A DNA stretch of 64,000 bases from positions 62,001 to 126,000 of the forward strand of contig JAJRXX010000062.1 in NCBI GenBank assembly GCA_024276075.1, written 5' to 3'. The stretch comes from Planctomycetota bacterium. GTDB taxonomy: Bacteria > Planctomycetota > Phycisphaerae > Phycisphaerales > Phycisphaeraceae. Numbering within the stretch: the stretch's first letter is position 1; each line of letters opens with the position of its first letter. The notes under the pieces were generated by a model that saw only the letters and a list, made by a program, of their open reading frames with translations, did not search any database and was not told where the DNA came from. Positions 49,285 through 58,414 of the stretch are shown here, one piece after another. Both the position numbers and the translations under genes were made by a program.

Positions 49285-50661
49285 TTAAACCTCTTTTACC
49301 GTTGATAGACGAGACCCGCTCGTTGGATCACAACTGTACCGGTCCCCACCCAGGCCAACAATGATGCGCCATACTCCAACGCCCACCAGGATGAAAAGGA
49401 TCAACCAAATGGGCATGAGAAACCGCCCGCCACCGCCGACGTACGTGGCCATGACGACCAGTGTATTGTAGACCACGAACGCCCATAATACCTGCACCCG
49501 CCAGTTTGACCGCGCCCACCGCAAGCCAAAACACGTCAACACCAACAATAGAGGGCCGTAGACCGTAGGTTTCGACCAGAGCTTGACGAGCCTGTAAACC
49601 GCGAGCCTGGGTATCTGCCACGGGTTGGCCTTGATCCAGGTCATGGCTTCACGCTGGCCGTATTGCATCTTCTCACGCTCCCATTCGATCGCTGTCAGGT
49701 CTCGCGTGGCAAACCGATCGTAGAGCGGATCGAAGAAACCGAATGCTTCGACGTTAATCCAAGCGCCGTGGCCCGCCAGAGCCATATCGCTGAAACCACC
49801 GGGCAGGCCGATACCCCCCTGTGTGCCCAGCGGAGCAAACGTGTCCAATACCCGGCAGTTCCTCGCCCACCACGGCGCGGGTAGCGCCAGTGCCAGTAGC
49901 AAAAACGCGCCCGCCGCCAGTCCCACGCCCGCACGACGGTCTTGATGCCTTGAGCCCAGCCAGCACCAGACCACCAGCGCCAGTCCCAGTGGGTACCACA
50001 TGACAAACAGCGATCGCATCAAGACCATGCAACCCATAGCAACCCCAGCCGCCGCGGCGTACCGCAATTGCCTGTGCTCGATGATCATGACCAACGACCA
50101 GACCAATAGGATCACCAGGAGCGTGCTGGGCCCCTCGGTGAGGTAGTAGCCCGCGTATTTTTTGAGGACGGGGTCGCACACCCCGATCGCGGCTGTAACC
50201 ATAGCGGGAAAAGGCCCGGCGAGGCGCCACGCCAGCCAAGCCGCTATCGCCACCGCCACAGCGATAAACGTGCAGTTGATTAGCCGCCAGATCAGGAAGT
50301 TTCGGCCGAAAATTTTATAGATACCCGCAACCATGAACGGCAAACCCGGCGGACGGTAGGCAGTGGGGCTGTAGGGGTCGTGGCGTTCGAGCAACTCGCT
50401 GTATCGCCTTAACTCGCCGTGCTGAGCGTAGGGTTCGCGAAACTCGGGATCACCCCAGTAGCGTCCGAAGCCACGGCCCCGGGCGAGGTTCAAAGCGATA
50501 TTGTCGTAATCGATGCCGTCACCGTTCTTCGGAGGCAGGTCCCAATACCCGAACAGGCGGACGCTGAGCACATTGGTCGCCAGCGCCACCAGAAATACAA
50601 GCACAACCACGCGTCGCGGTGAGCTGAACCAACCCGAATCAGAATCGACCGCAAGCCTCAC
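49285..50661 (-). CDS. Membrane glycosyltransferase, GT39/ArnT-like
   Basis: 458 residues starting at GTG 50661, with AAGGAG 8 bases upstream. There are about ten membrane segments. The first extracytoplasmic loop has DGIDYDNIALNLARGRGFGR and the PYSPTAYRPPGLPFMVAGIY motif with RPPG typical of PMT_2/ArnT-type enzymes. These use polyprenyl-phosphate sugars as donors. AAAAGVAMGCMVLMRSLFVM and a GGGGRFLMPIW segment are also typical. It would take the product of the neighbouring GT2 domain as donor. It is the first gene of the minus-strand operon, divergent from the methyltransferase at 50723 with only 60 bp between. Confidence 0.88.
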   Translation of the reverse strand: MRLAVDSDSGWFSSPRRVVVLVFLVALATNVLSVRLFGYWDLPPKNGDGIDYDNIALNLARGRGFGRYWGDPEFREPYAQHGELRRYSELLERHDPYSPTAYRPPGLPFMVAGIYKIFGRNFLIWRLINCTFIAVAVAIAAWLAWRLAGPFPAMVTAAIGVCDPVLKKYAGYYLTEGPSTLLVILLVWSLVMIIEHRQLRYAAAAGVAMGCMVLMRSLFVMWYPLGLALVVWCWLGSRHQDRRAGVGLAAGAFLLLALALPAPWWARNCRVLDTFAPLGTQGGIGLPGGFSDMALAGHGAWINVEAFGFFDPLYDRFATRDLTAIEWEREKMQYGQREAMTWIKANPWQIPRLAVYRLVKLWSKPTVYGPLLLVLTCFGLRWARSNWRVQVLWAFVVYNTLVVMATYVGGGGRFLMPIWLILFILVGVGVWRIIVGLGGDRYSCDPTSGSRLSTVKEV

Positions 50662-50722
50662 CGTCGGGACTCCTTGGCGGCTACCTAGAAGATATCATTC
50701 AAACACTTAGAATATAGAGGAC

Positions 50723-51571
50723 ATGACGAATACGATCCAAAAGCTGTTCTTGCCATTCCACCGTGCGGCTCACTGGCCCGATGGGCCAACCTACCAACAT
50801 GAGCAGCGCCGATGGATGCTCACTCGTGTGTTGTCGGAGGTGCCGCTCGACGGCGTGCAAACGGCCGTGGAACTGGGCTGCGGCGACGGATGGGTCTGCG
50901 GAGAGTTGGCACACCAACTCGGGTGCCGCGTCGTGGGTTTCGACATTAATCTCAATCGGATTGCCCCCGCTGCCAATGCAATAACTGTGCTGTTGGTCGG
51001 TGGGGATGCGTCCGCCCCCCCTATCGCTCACGGCAGCGTTGATCTGGTATTCACATTTGCGGTGCTCGAACACCTGCCCGACCGGTTGGAGGTCCTACTG
51101 AAGCTCAAAACACTACTCAAGCCCGGTGGAAAAATGATCCATATCGTTCCCACGTCCACGATGAAAATCCTGCAGTGGGTCGGACATGGCCCGGATTTGG
51201 TTCGTAAACAAGTCCGTGGGGTGACGCGCTTTCTCGCCGACCAACGTCATCACCGTTCCCAGAAGTACATACAGGGCCACGAGACGAATAACCCTCGCCG
51301 CGCGTCAAGGCGACGGGGCCTGCGAAAGTTAATACCACGTGTGCATGGTGAATATGAAAATAATTTCCGTGAGTTTGTCGAAAACTCGCACCAGCACTGG
51401 ACGGAATTGTACGGTCGGGCTGGCCTGCGGGTGGTGCGTGCGGTGCCGCTGGGGTTGTTCTCCCCGTATTTTTTCGGGTTTTCGGGACCGGCCAAGTGGG
51501 CGGCGAGAGTTGGGTTGGCGTCGCTCTACGGCTATGTTGTCGAAATGGCAGATGAGTGTAATCGGGGATGA
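50723..51571 (+). CDS. SAM-dependent methyltransferase
   Basis: 282 residues. VQTAVELGCGDGWVCGELAH is motif I; a second motif, SVDLVFTFAVLEHLPDRLEV with LLKLKTLLKPGGKMIHIVPT, completes the class I fold. The C-terminal half is basic, with HHRSQKYIQGHETNNPRRAS and RFLADQ, and lacks a recognised substrate domain. It is the first gene of a plus-strand set (methyltransferase, small ORF, GT4) facing the minus-strand operon. Confidence 0.88.
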   Translation: MTNTIQKLFLPFHRAAHWPDGPTYQHEQRRWMLTRVLSEVPLDGVQTAVELGCGDGWVCGELAHQLGCRVVGFDINLNRIAPAANAITVLLVGGDASAPPIAHGSVDLVFTFAVLEHLPDRLEVLLKLKTLLKPGGKMIHIVPTSTMKILQWVGHGPDLVRKQVRGVTRFLADQRHHRSQKYIQGHETNNPRRASRRRGLRKLIPRVHGEYENNFREFVENSHQHWTELYGRAGLRVVRAVPLGLFSPYFFGFSGPAKWAARVGLASLYGYVVEMADECNRG

Positions 51572-51578
51572 GGTCGGT

Positions 51579-51779
51579 ATGGGTAATTACTGCATCAAAG
51601 ACGGGTACGAACACCAGACAGTCAACGCGACGCTCGAACAAAAACCCGGTGGCTACTGGCAAGGCAAACGTGATCTGCTAAACCGCTATTGCCAAATGGC
51701 TGGCTGTCACGTGGGTGGACGGGGTTCGCCATCGCAACGGTTCTTGACCCGCTTTGCAATTCAAACGATGCTGGCGTGA
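51579..51779 (+). CDS. Possible small protein between methyltransferase and GT4 genes
   Basis: 66 residues from ATG 51579, preceded by GAGG. It fills the gap between a stop at 51571 and a GTG start at 51783, leaving only three bases at its end. The product (KDGYEHQTVNATLEQKPGGY, then WQGKRDLLNRYCQMAGC) has no recognised motif. It could be a remnant of a longer gene or a genuine small protein; the compact spacing favours coding. Confidence 0.4.
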   Translation: MGNYCIKDGYEHQTVNATLEQKPGGYWQGKRDLLNRYCQMAGCHVGGRGSPSQRFLTRFAIQTMLA

Positions 51780-51782
51780 CCA

Positions 51783-52925
51783 GTGCGCATCTGTCTATTT
51801 ACCCCCAATTTTCTCCCCTCAATCGGCGGCGCCGAGCGTGCCGCGGACGTGGTCGTGCGTGGGCTGATCGCTCGGGGCCACGATGCGATGGTTCTGTGCC
51901 AGAAGACGGGACCGATGCCAGACGTGCCTTACCCCGTGAGACGATACCGCCGCCCCCCCGCGCAGCACCTTTGGCCCGAACTGCTCGCCTGGCCGGTCCG
52001 ACGAGCGCACCGTGTATGGAAATTCGACGTGATCCTCGCGTTCTACGGCTACCCGACGGGTTACGCGGCTAGCCAGGTCTGCCGACGGCTAGGGGTGAAA
52101 CTCGTCATCAGCGCGCGAGGCGGTGATATGTACCATTGCTTTCATGGCCTAAAAAAGCCTCGCGTGACGAAGACCATCCGGGCTGCATACCGCAGAGCGG
52201 ACCGGATCGTATCGGTGAGCGGCTGGATCACGTCGCGCCTCCAAGAGGTCTGCGGCAACGCCCTGCCCCCGATCGACCTCGTGCCTAACGGGATCGACTT
52301 GGCTGCGCATGATAAGACGCGAGACCAGGCCCGCGACCAACCCCCGCCGGATATCGACTCCCTCGTCGGCGGTCAACCGTATGTATTGCACCTGGCCACG
52401 CTCAACCCCGTCAAGGGACACGATCTGGCATTGCAGGCGGTGGCTCGGCTACACGAACAATTCCAGTCGCACAAACTCAAGTACGTGATCGTCGGCGACG
52501 GTCAATCGATGCCCACGATCCAAAATCAAGTCAAGCAATTGGGGTTGACGGACACCGTGGTGCTGCTGGGCAAGCGTGTGGGCCTGGAAAAGGCATGGCT
52601 ATACGACCACGCGACGCTGATGGTCACCACCAGCCGAGAGGAGGGCATGCCCAACGTGGTAATCGAGTCGATGGCTAGCGGCCTGCCGATCATTGCTAGT
52701 GACATCGGTCCCCACCGCGAGTTGATCGAGGGCCGGAATTGGGGCGTACTTTTCAAAGACGGCTGCGCCGACGACCTGGGCGACAAGCTTGGCCAACTGC
52801 TCGACGCGGACCTGGCGCCCATGCACCAACGGGCGCTTGACCTTCGCAATGACTACGGGATCGAAACCATGATCGACGGGTTTGAGCGGGCCTGCCAGGC
52901 GGCACTGTCCCAGAAGACGCGGTGA
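51783..52925 (+). CDS. Glycosyltransferase family 4 protein
   Basis: 380 residues, GTG start. RICLFTPNFLPSIGGAERAA is the GT4 N-terminal signature. The C-terminal GT-B domain has LHLATLNPVKGHDLALQAVA, VIVGDGQSMPTIQNQVKQLG and SREEGMPNVVIESMASGLPI; the EGMPN-IES motif is the retaining EX7E site. It transfers a sugar from a nucleotide donor to a glycan or lipid acceptor in the cytoplasm. It is convergent with asnB. Confidence 0.94.
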   Translation: MRICLFTPNFLPSIGGAERAADVVVRGLIARGHDAMVLCQKTGPMPDVPYPVRRYRRPPAQHLWPELLAWPVRRAHRVWKFDVILAFYGYPTGYAASQVCRRLGVKLVISARGGDMYHCFHGLKKPRVTKTIRAAYRRADRIVSVSGWITSRLQEVCGNALPPIDLVPNGIDLAAHDKTRDQARDQPPPDIDSLVGGQPYVLHLATLNPVKGHDLALQAVARLHEQFQSHKLKYVIVGDGQSMPTIQNQVKQLGLTDTVVLLGKRVGLEKAWLYDHATLMVTTSREEGMPNVVIESMASGLPIIASDIGPHRELIEGRNWGVLFKDGCADDLGDKLGQLLDADLAPMHQRALDLRNDYGIETMIDGFERACQAALSQKTR

Positions 52926-52973
52926 TGCGAACGGGATTTAAAACCAGCTTGATTCGATCAACCTCGTTTTGGT

Positions 52974-54815
52974 TTACCCGTCCAGCGGGTGCGTCTCCAA
53001 CCACGCCAGCAGAACGATCAGCGTGTACATAACGCGCTGATCGCCTCCGCCGTTTGACGCCCTGCCCCAACGCCTGCGGACCTCGCGAACCTGGAGGAAC
53101 GGCGCGAGTTGGTCGGCTTGGTCCACCCATTGCCCGCACACCCCTTGCCAAGGCCCTTGAAAATAACTGCGCAGCGGCACGGAGAACCCGTGCTTGGGCC
53201 TGTCCCACACACCCCGGGGCAGATACCGCTGTGCGAGGGTGTTGAGTATGGCTTTCGTGCCATTGGCCGTCTTGACCGCAGCGGGTTGAGGCAGAACCAG
53301 ATCAACGACATCGTTGCCCAGGATCGGCACGCGCACCTCGAGGCTGTGCGCCATGCTCGCCCGGTCGGTCTTGACCAGACAATTATCACTGAGATACGTC
53401 CACAGGTCGCCTCGCATCAGGCTGTCGGTGTCCATCTTGCCGCCCCACCGCAGGACCTGCTCGCACCAGTGCCCCAGTGTTTGGTCGGGTCGGCAGGCGT
53501 GCCAGGCGTCGGGTGTCAGGACGTTTCGCATGCTCTTGCGCCCGGCGGGGTACGGGCCCAAACGCACACGGTCCCACAAAACGCGATCCGTTCCGCGCAG
53601 CGTTCGGCGGAGCACCGACCCCGGGAGCAAGCCCATCGTCACAGCTCGGTTCAACCACGCCGCCACGCGGCCCGGCGGGTATTGTAATTCGCCTTGAAAA
53701 AACCGCTCGTAGCCACCGAATAGCTCGTCGCCCCCGTCGCCGGAGATGGCCACGGTCACGTCCTTGCGGGTGTGGTAGGACAAGCTCAGCGTGGGCAGGT
53801 ACGCGGGGTCGGCCAGGGGCTGATCGAGGCTCTGGATCGCTCGTGTCAGCGCGTCGGCGTCGATCTCCTGCGAGTCGATCTCGTGGTGTTCACAACCGAG
53901 TTGTTCGGCAACCTCCCGCGCGTAGGCACTCTCGTCGTAACGGCCGTCCTGTGCGAAGCGCACACTAAACGTGCGCACCGGGCTCGACCCGGCGTCGTTC
54001 ATGTAATAGACCATCAGCGAACTGTCGATACCGCCGCTCAAGAACGCGCCCACCGGTACGTCGGCGACGAGCTGCCGCTTGATGCTCTGGCGCATGGCTG
54101 TGTCGGTGGCGTCAACGAGATCAGAAAACGACATCGCCTTGTCACAAGGGCTGGGGATGTCCCAGTACCGGCCCACCTTGCACGAACGGGTCTGGTCGTC
54201 CCACTCAAGCCAACCGGCTGGCCCCAGTGCGCAGACGTCTTGGAGAATGGTCATCGGCGCGAAGATCGACTGGCAAGCCAGGTAGTCGCGCAGTGCTTCA
54301 TAATTAATACGCCGGGGAAAGCCGCGCATCTGCCAGAACGGATCGAGCGTGGACCCGAAAACAAACCCGTCAACGCAGGAGTAATAAAACGGCTTGATGC
54401 CGAACCGGTCACGCGCGGCAAATAGCTTCCGCCTGTGCGTGTCCCAGATCGCAAACGCGAACATCCCGTCCAAAGCGTCGAGCAGCTTCGGCCCACCCCA
54501 CACAGCGTATCCCTTGAGCAGCACCTCGGTATCGCTGCGCGTGGTGAAGCGCACGGCCTGGCTTTCGAGCCGTTTTCGCAGGTCTTGAAAGTTGTAGATT
54601 TCGCCGTTGAAAACGATCCAGTACCTGCCGTCGTCGGTGGACATCGGCTGATGCCCGCCCTCGATATCAATCACCGCAAGCCTGCAGTGCCCCAGCCACG
54701 CGCCGTCCTGGTGCCAGATGCCCTGATCGTCGGGACCGCGGTGTGCCAGCGACGCGACAGCCCGGTCAAAGTCGTCTGACCACCGTCCGCCGATCATGCC
54801 TGCAATACCGCACAT
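52974..54815 (-). CDS. asnB: Asparagine synthase (glutamine-hydrolysing)
   Basis: 613 residues. The start must be ATG 54815, because the N-terminal nucleophile Cys2 in MCGIAGMIGG follows it; longer frames are excluded. The glutaminase domain has RLAVIDIEGGHQPMSTDDGR and WIVFNGEIYN. The synthetase domain has VPVGAFLSGGIDSSLMVYYM (PPi loop) and TVAISGDGGDELFGGYERFF. It makes asparagine or, in polysaccharide clusters, an amidated sugar or peptide. Its place beside glycosyltransferases suggests the second role is possible. Confidence 0.95.
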   Translation of the reverse strand: MCGIAGMIGGRWSDDFDRAVASLAHRGPDDQGIWHQDGAWLGHCRLAVIDIEGGHQPMSTDDGRYWIVFNGEIYNFQDLRKRLESQAVRFTTRSDTEVLLKGYAVWGGPKLLDALDGMFAFAIWDTHRRKLFAARDRFGIKPFYYSCVDGFVFGSTLDPFWQMRGFPRRINYEALRDYLACQSIFAPMTILQDVCALGPAGWLEWDDQTRSCKVGRYWDIPSPCDKAMSFSDLVDATDTAMRQSIKRQLVADVPVGAFLSGGIDSSLMVYYMNDAGSSPVRTFSVRFAQDGRYDESAYAREVAEQLGCEHHEIDSQEIDADALTRAIQSLDQPLADPAYLPTLSLSYHTRKDVTVAISGDGGDELFGGYERFFQGELQYPPGRVAAWLNRAVTMGLLPGSVLRRTLRGTDRVLWDRVRLGPYPAGRKSMRNVLTPDAWHACRPDQTLGHWCEQVLRWGGKMDTDSLMRGDLWTYLSDNCLVKTDRASMAHSLEVRVPILGNDVVDLVLPQPAAVKTANGTKAILNTLAQRYLPRGVWDRPKHGFSVPLRSYFQGPWQGVCGQWVDQADQLAPFLQVREVRRRWGRASNGGGDQRVMYTLIVLLAWLETHPLDG

Positions 54816-54922
54816 GGTGGGCCGATTATGACGACCGGCAGACAGTGTGCAATTTATTGAACTACCCCTCACTGCGCGCGTGCGACGCACCGCATCCGAC
54901 GGTCAACACGGATGACGATCGA

Positions 54923-56608
54923 TTAGCTATCGCGCTGGGGTTGCGGTGTCAGAGGCGGGTCTGAATTGAGATAAGGCCCATGGGTGTCGGCGGAGGTGGG
55001 TGTGGACTCGTGTGAGACAGGTAAATTCAACGTAAACGACGTGCCTCGACGCGGTGAACTGCTCACATCAATGTGGCCGCCGTGCTCCTCGGCAACCTTC
55101 TTGGACACGACCAGCCCCAAGCCCGTACCCCGCAGGCCCTTGGTCGAGTAAAATGGTTTAAACAGGTGCTTGGTTGACTCACTGGTGATCCCCTCCCCGT
55201 TGTCGTGGACGGTGATCTTCGCGGCATGGTCCTTGTCGTCGTACTCGCACCTGACTGTGACAACCCCGCCACCGGGCTCGACAGCGTCCAGCGCGTTCAT
55301 CACAAGATTTAGTACAGCCTGGTGGATACCCGCTGAGTCCACGGGCACCGGAGGCATCTGGGTATCAAAGTCCGCAATCAGGGCGACATTTTTGGTGTCA
55401 TACTGGTTCTGGGCCAACGCGACGATATCGCTAAGTAGCCTGGGCATATTCGTGGGCTCGAGCTCCGGGCTACGCTGCTTGGAGTATGTGAGCATGTTCA
55501 TGGTCAGCCCGAATATCCGGTCGAGGTTCCGCGAGACGATCTCCCAGCCGCCACGGACTACCTTCATGGTGTCTTTGCGGATGCCCAGTTCCACAACGTC
55601 CGCGCCGCCACGCAGGCCCTGAAGGATGTTCTTGATCGAATGCGACAGCGACGCCACGGTCTGCCCCACCGCGGCGAGCCGTTCACGATGCAAACGCTGG
55701 GCGTAGTTTTCCGCGTTGACCAGTGCAAGCCCGGTCTGAACGCCGATCGCGGTCAGCAGGCGTAGCTGGTCTTCGGTGTAGGTGTAGTTGGCGATCTGGC
55801 TGTCGATCTGGATGACACCGAATGTTTTGTCTTTGAACTTAATGGGCACACACATCGCCGAACGGATGCCGTAGTTCTGGATGCTATCACCGCCAGCAAA
55901 CCGCTTGTCGGCCATCGCGTTGCTAGACAGCACACCCTCCCCCCGACGCAGGACGTGCTGGATGATGGTTTGGCTCACAGCGATCTTGGTGTCTTTAGAA
56001 TCTTTCGGCGCCAATCGGTGACGCACGACCACCGGCTCGAATTTTTCCTGACGCTTGTCGTGAAGCATGACGAAACCACGATCAGCTTGAAAATAGTCGA
56101 ATATCAAGTCCATCACGCGATCGAGCAGGTGCTGCTGGTCGACGATGGACCCAACGAGCTGAGTTAATTCATAGATAACCCTCAACTGAAGCATCGCGGC
56201 GTGGTTGGGGTCGGCGACGGCCATGATCATCGAGTCGTCGTTGCTCGCCGCAGCGGCGCTGACATGCGCATCGATCTCGCCGGGCTTGGCGACGCGGACG
56301 TCGTTGCGCTTCATTTTCACGTTTTGGCCAAACAAGAACAGAGACATGCCCACCCTGATCTGATCACCGGAGCGAAGCAGGTGTGAGCCCGTAACGCGCA
56401 CGCCATTGACAAACGTCCCGTTGGCGCTGAGCAAATCGCGGATGTACCAGCTACCGTCATCGGGTGTGAGCTCCGCGTGCCTGCGCGATATCGTCTGATC
56501 GGTCAGCGGCAGCGCCTCGCTGGACCGGCCGATCAACTGAGGCTCGTCGTCGGGCAGCTCAAACCGCCTGCTCTTATCCGGGCCCTTCAATACCGTTAAT
56601 ATCAACAC
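54923..56608 (-). CDS. FHA-GAF sensor histidine kinase
   Basis: 561 residues from GTG 56608 (GGAG upstream). Residues 1-95 are an FHA domain (IGRSSEALPLTDQTISRRHA, LLSANGTFVNGVRV) that would bind phosphothreonine. A GAF domain spans about 140-305. The dimerisation region has ASLSHSIKNILQGLRGGADV with the phosphorylatable His. The HATPase follows with VLNLVMNALDAVEPGGG and GLRGTGLGLVVSKKVAEEHG. It is soluble, with no membrane segment. It should link a Ser/Thr kinase signal to a two-component relay; no receiver is adjacent. Confidence 0.93.
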   Translation of the reverse strand: MLILTVLKGPDKSRRFELPDDEPQLIGRSSEALPLTDQTISRRHAELTPDDGSWYIRDLLSANGTFVNGVRVTGSHLLRSGDQIRVGMSLFLFGQNVKMKRNDVRVAKPGEIDAHVSAAAASNDDSMIMAVADPNHAAMLQLRVIYELTQLVGSIVDQQHLLDRVMDLIFDYFQADRGFVMLHDKRQEKFEPVVVRHRLAPKDSKDTKIAVSQTIIQHVLRRGEGVLSSNAMADKRFAGGDSIQNYGIRSAMCVPIKFKDKTFGVIQIDSQIANYTYTEDQLRLLTAIGVQTGLALVNAENYAQRLHRERLAAVGQTVASLSHSIKNILQGLRGGADVVELGIRKDTMKVVRGGWEIVSRNLDRIFGLTMNMLTYSKQRSPELEPTNMPRLLSDIVALAQNQYDTKNVALIADFDTQMPPVPVDSAGIHQAVLNLVMNALDAVEPGGGVVTVRCEYDDKDHAAKITVHDNGEGITSESTKHLFKPFYSTKGLRGTGLGLVVSKKVAEEHGGHIDVSSSPRRGTSFTLNLPVSHESTPTSADTHGPYLNSDPPLTPQPQRDS

Positions 56609-56626
56609 GTCGCGCTCTCCTGCCTG

Positions 56627-58102
56627 TTACCGCTTGGGCAGCCGCTGGTGCCAATGGGCAAGCTGCTGCTCGAAGCCCTTGATACCGGCGCTACCAAAGC
56701 TGGTGTACCGATCCACGACGCGCCCAGGCCCCAGCCAGTCGTAGACGTCGTCGCCACAAGCATCGGCGCCCGCTTGACGGCATGCGTGGTCGAAGTCATC
56801 TCGCTTAAGGCTTTCCAAGCTGTTGATCCCCCGCTCTTGGCACGTTCTAACCAGCGTCGCCACGATCTGGTGCGATGTTCGGAACGGCACCCCCCGAGTA
56901 ACCAAGCACTCGGCGAGGCTGGTCGCGTCCAAAAACCCCCGATCAAGCGAACCCTTTATTATAGCCTCGTCAAACTGGGTCGTCTCGACAATTTTTACCG
57001 CGATGTCCACGCAATCCACCAGAGTGTCATACGCCCCGAAAACATGGCGTTTGTCTTCCTGCAGGTCGCGTTGGTAGCCGATGCCCAACCCCTTGCAGAT
57101 GGTCATCAGAGCCACCAAATGCCCGTAAACGGTCCCGCACCGGCCACGCACCAGCTCGAGCATGTCCGGGTTGGCCTTCTGGGGCATCATGGACGAGCCG
57201 GTGGTGTACCGGTCATCGAGGCGGATGAACCCGAACTCGGTGCTGTTGTAAATGATCCACTGCTCCGCCCAGCGCGAGAGTGTCATGGCTGTCATTGACA
57301 AGGCGTACACAAAGTCAATCGCCGCGTCGCGCGACGCCGTGGCGTCGATGCTGCTGCCCGTCGGGTCACCGATCTCCAACGCAGCCGCGGTGTGGTCGCG
57401 ATCAATAGGCAAACCGGTGCCGGCAATCGCGCCGCTGCCCAATGGGTTGCCCCGGTTAAGTGTCCACAGCAACGCCAATCGATCCCGGCTTCGATCGAAC
57501 GCATTGATCCACGCCACCAGTTCCGCGCCCACAATGATCGGCTGAGCACGTTGAAAGTGCGTGTACGAAGGCATAACCATACGCCCGTCACGCTGCGCCA
57601 GCGTCAGAAAAGCGTACGACAAAGTGTTAATCTTGACCTGCAACTGTGACGCTGCGTCTTTGATCCATAGCTTCAGGTCCAGTGCGACCTGATCGTTTCG
57701 GCTGCGCCCTGTGTGCAGCTTTCTGCCCGCGTCGCCTGTCTTCTCGATCAGCGCAGCCTCGATGCACATGTGCACGTCTTCTAGCTGCTCTTTCCAACCC
57801 GACCAGCCCGCTGCGGACCCCGTCTGAGCTTCGGCGGCCTCAATTTCAGTGAGAATCTCATTGAGCCCCCCCTCGATCTGCCCCAGCTCGTCTGCGGTAA
57901 TCAGGCCGATGTGGCAGAGCATGCGCGCGTGAGCGACGGACCCAGCGATGTCGTGCCGGTACAGCCGGTAGTCGTAGGAAAGCGAGGACACGAACCGCGT
58001 AGCCAACGGGTCTGCCCCAGACCCTTGACCCGATTTGGCGTGCTCCCAGGGCTTCGACGCGGGGGCGGGCTGACCGCTGGATGTGGGGTGGCTGTCGCTC
58101 AT
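56627..58102 (-). CDS. argH: Argininosuccinate lyase
   Basis: 491 residues. HTGRSRNDQVALDLKLWIKD and the signature GSSMMPQKANPDMLELVRG (fumarase/aspartase superfamily, catalytic Ser loop) are intact. It splits argininosuccinate into arginine and fumarate in the cytoplasm. The N-terminus has ~35 extra polar residues (SDSHPTSSGQPAPASKPWEH), slightly more than usual. argG is not adjacent. Confidence 0.96.
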   Translation of the reverse strand: MSDSHPTSSGQPAPASKPWEHAKSGQGSGADPLATRFVSSLSYDYRLYRHDIAGSVAHARMLCHIGLITADELGQIEGGLNEILTEIEAAEAQTGSAAGWSGWKEQLEDVHMCIEAALIEKTGDAGRKLHTGRSRNDQVALDLKLWIKDAASQLQVKINTLSYAFLTLAQRDGRMVMPSYTHFQRAQPIIVGAELVAWINAFDRSRDRLALLWTLNRGNPLGSGAIAGTGLPIDRDHTAAALEIGDPTGSSIDATASRDAAIDFVYALSMTAMTLSRWAEQWIIYNSTEFGFIRLDDRYTTGSSMMPQKANPDMLELVRGRCGTVYGHLVALMTICKGLGIGYQRDLQEDKRHVFGAYDTLVDCVDIAVKIVETTQFDEAIIKGSLDRGFLDATSLAECLVTRGVPFRTSHQIVATLVRTCQERGINSLESLKRDDFDHACRQAGADACGDDVYDWLGPGRVVDRYTSFGSAGIKGFEQQLAHWHQRLPKR

Positions 58103-58414
58103 GGCGACAGTTTATACCGCTAGGGATAAAAAGTCGCGGAAACACAAAGGGGTAAATCGAGCGATCAAAAGCAACAAGACGGATATTCGTCCAGGCTGAC
58201 GCCGTTGCTCGGACGTTAATCTGGGTAATTTAATAAGCACTTTGGCTGATGTGAAAGCGTGGCTGAGAAAATTTTTTTAAAAACCAACGACAAACGTCTA
58301 TGCACTGTTCTGGATTACTTGATAGGGTATGAGTTCTCAATCCGTGCTGCATGTTGGCGCGGGGTATGTTTTTTTATTGGATTCCTTATCAGAGAAAATA
58401 AGAAGGAGGACCTC
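58103..58414. other. Intergenic region upstream of the PEP-CTERM gene
   Basis: 312 bp between divergent argH and the PEP-CTERM gene. The + strand half is open (an AT-rich frame starting at 58259) but its products have no secretion-protein features. AAGGAGG at 58402-58408 marks the true start of the downstream gene. No terminator or RNA is seen. Confidence 0.55.

Noticed and set aside
53109-53968. Several long plus-strand ORFs opposite asnB
   Set aside because: They are antisense to an intact asparagine synthase and have Arg/Pro-rich low-complexity products typical of GC-biased shadow frames.
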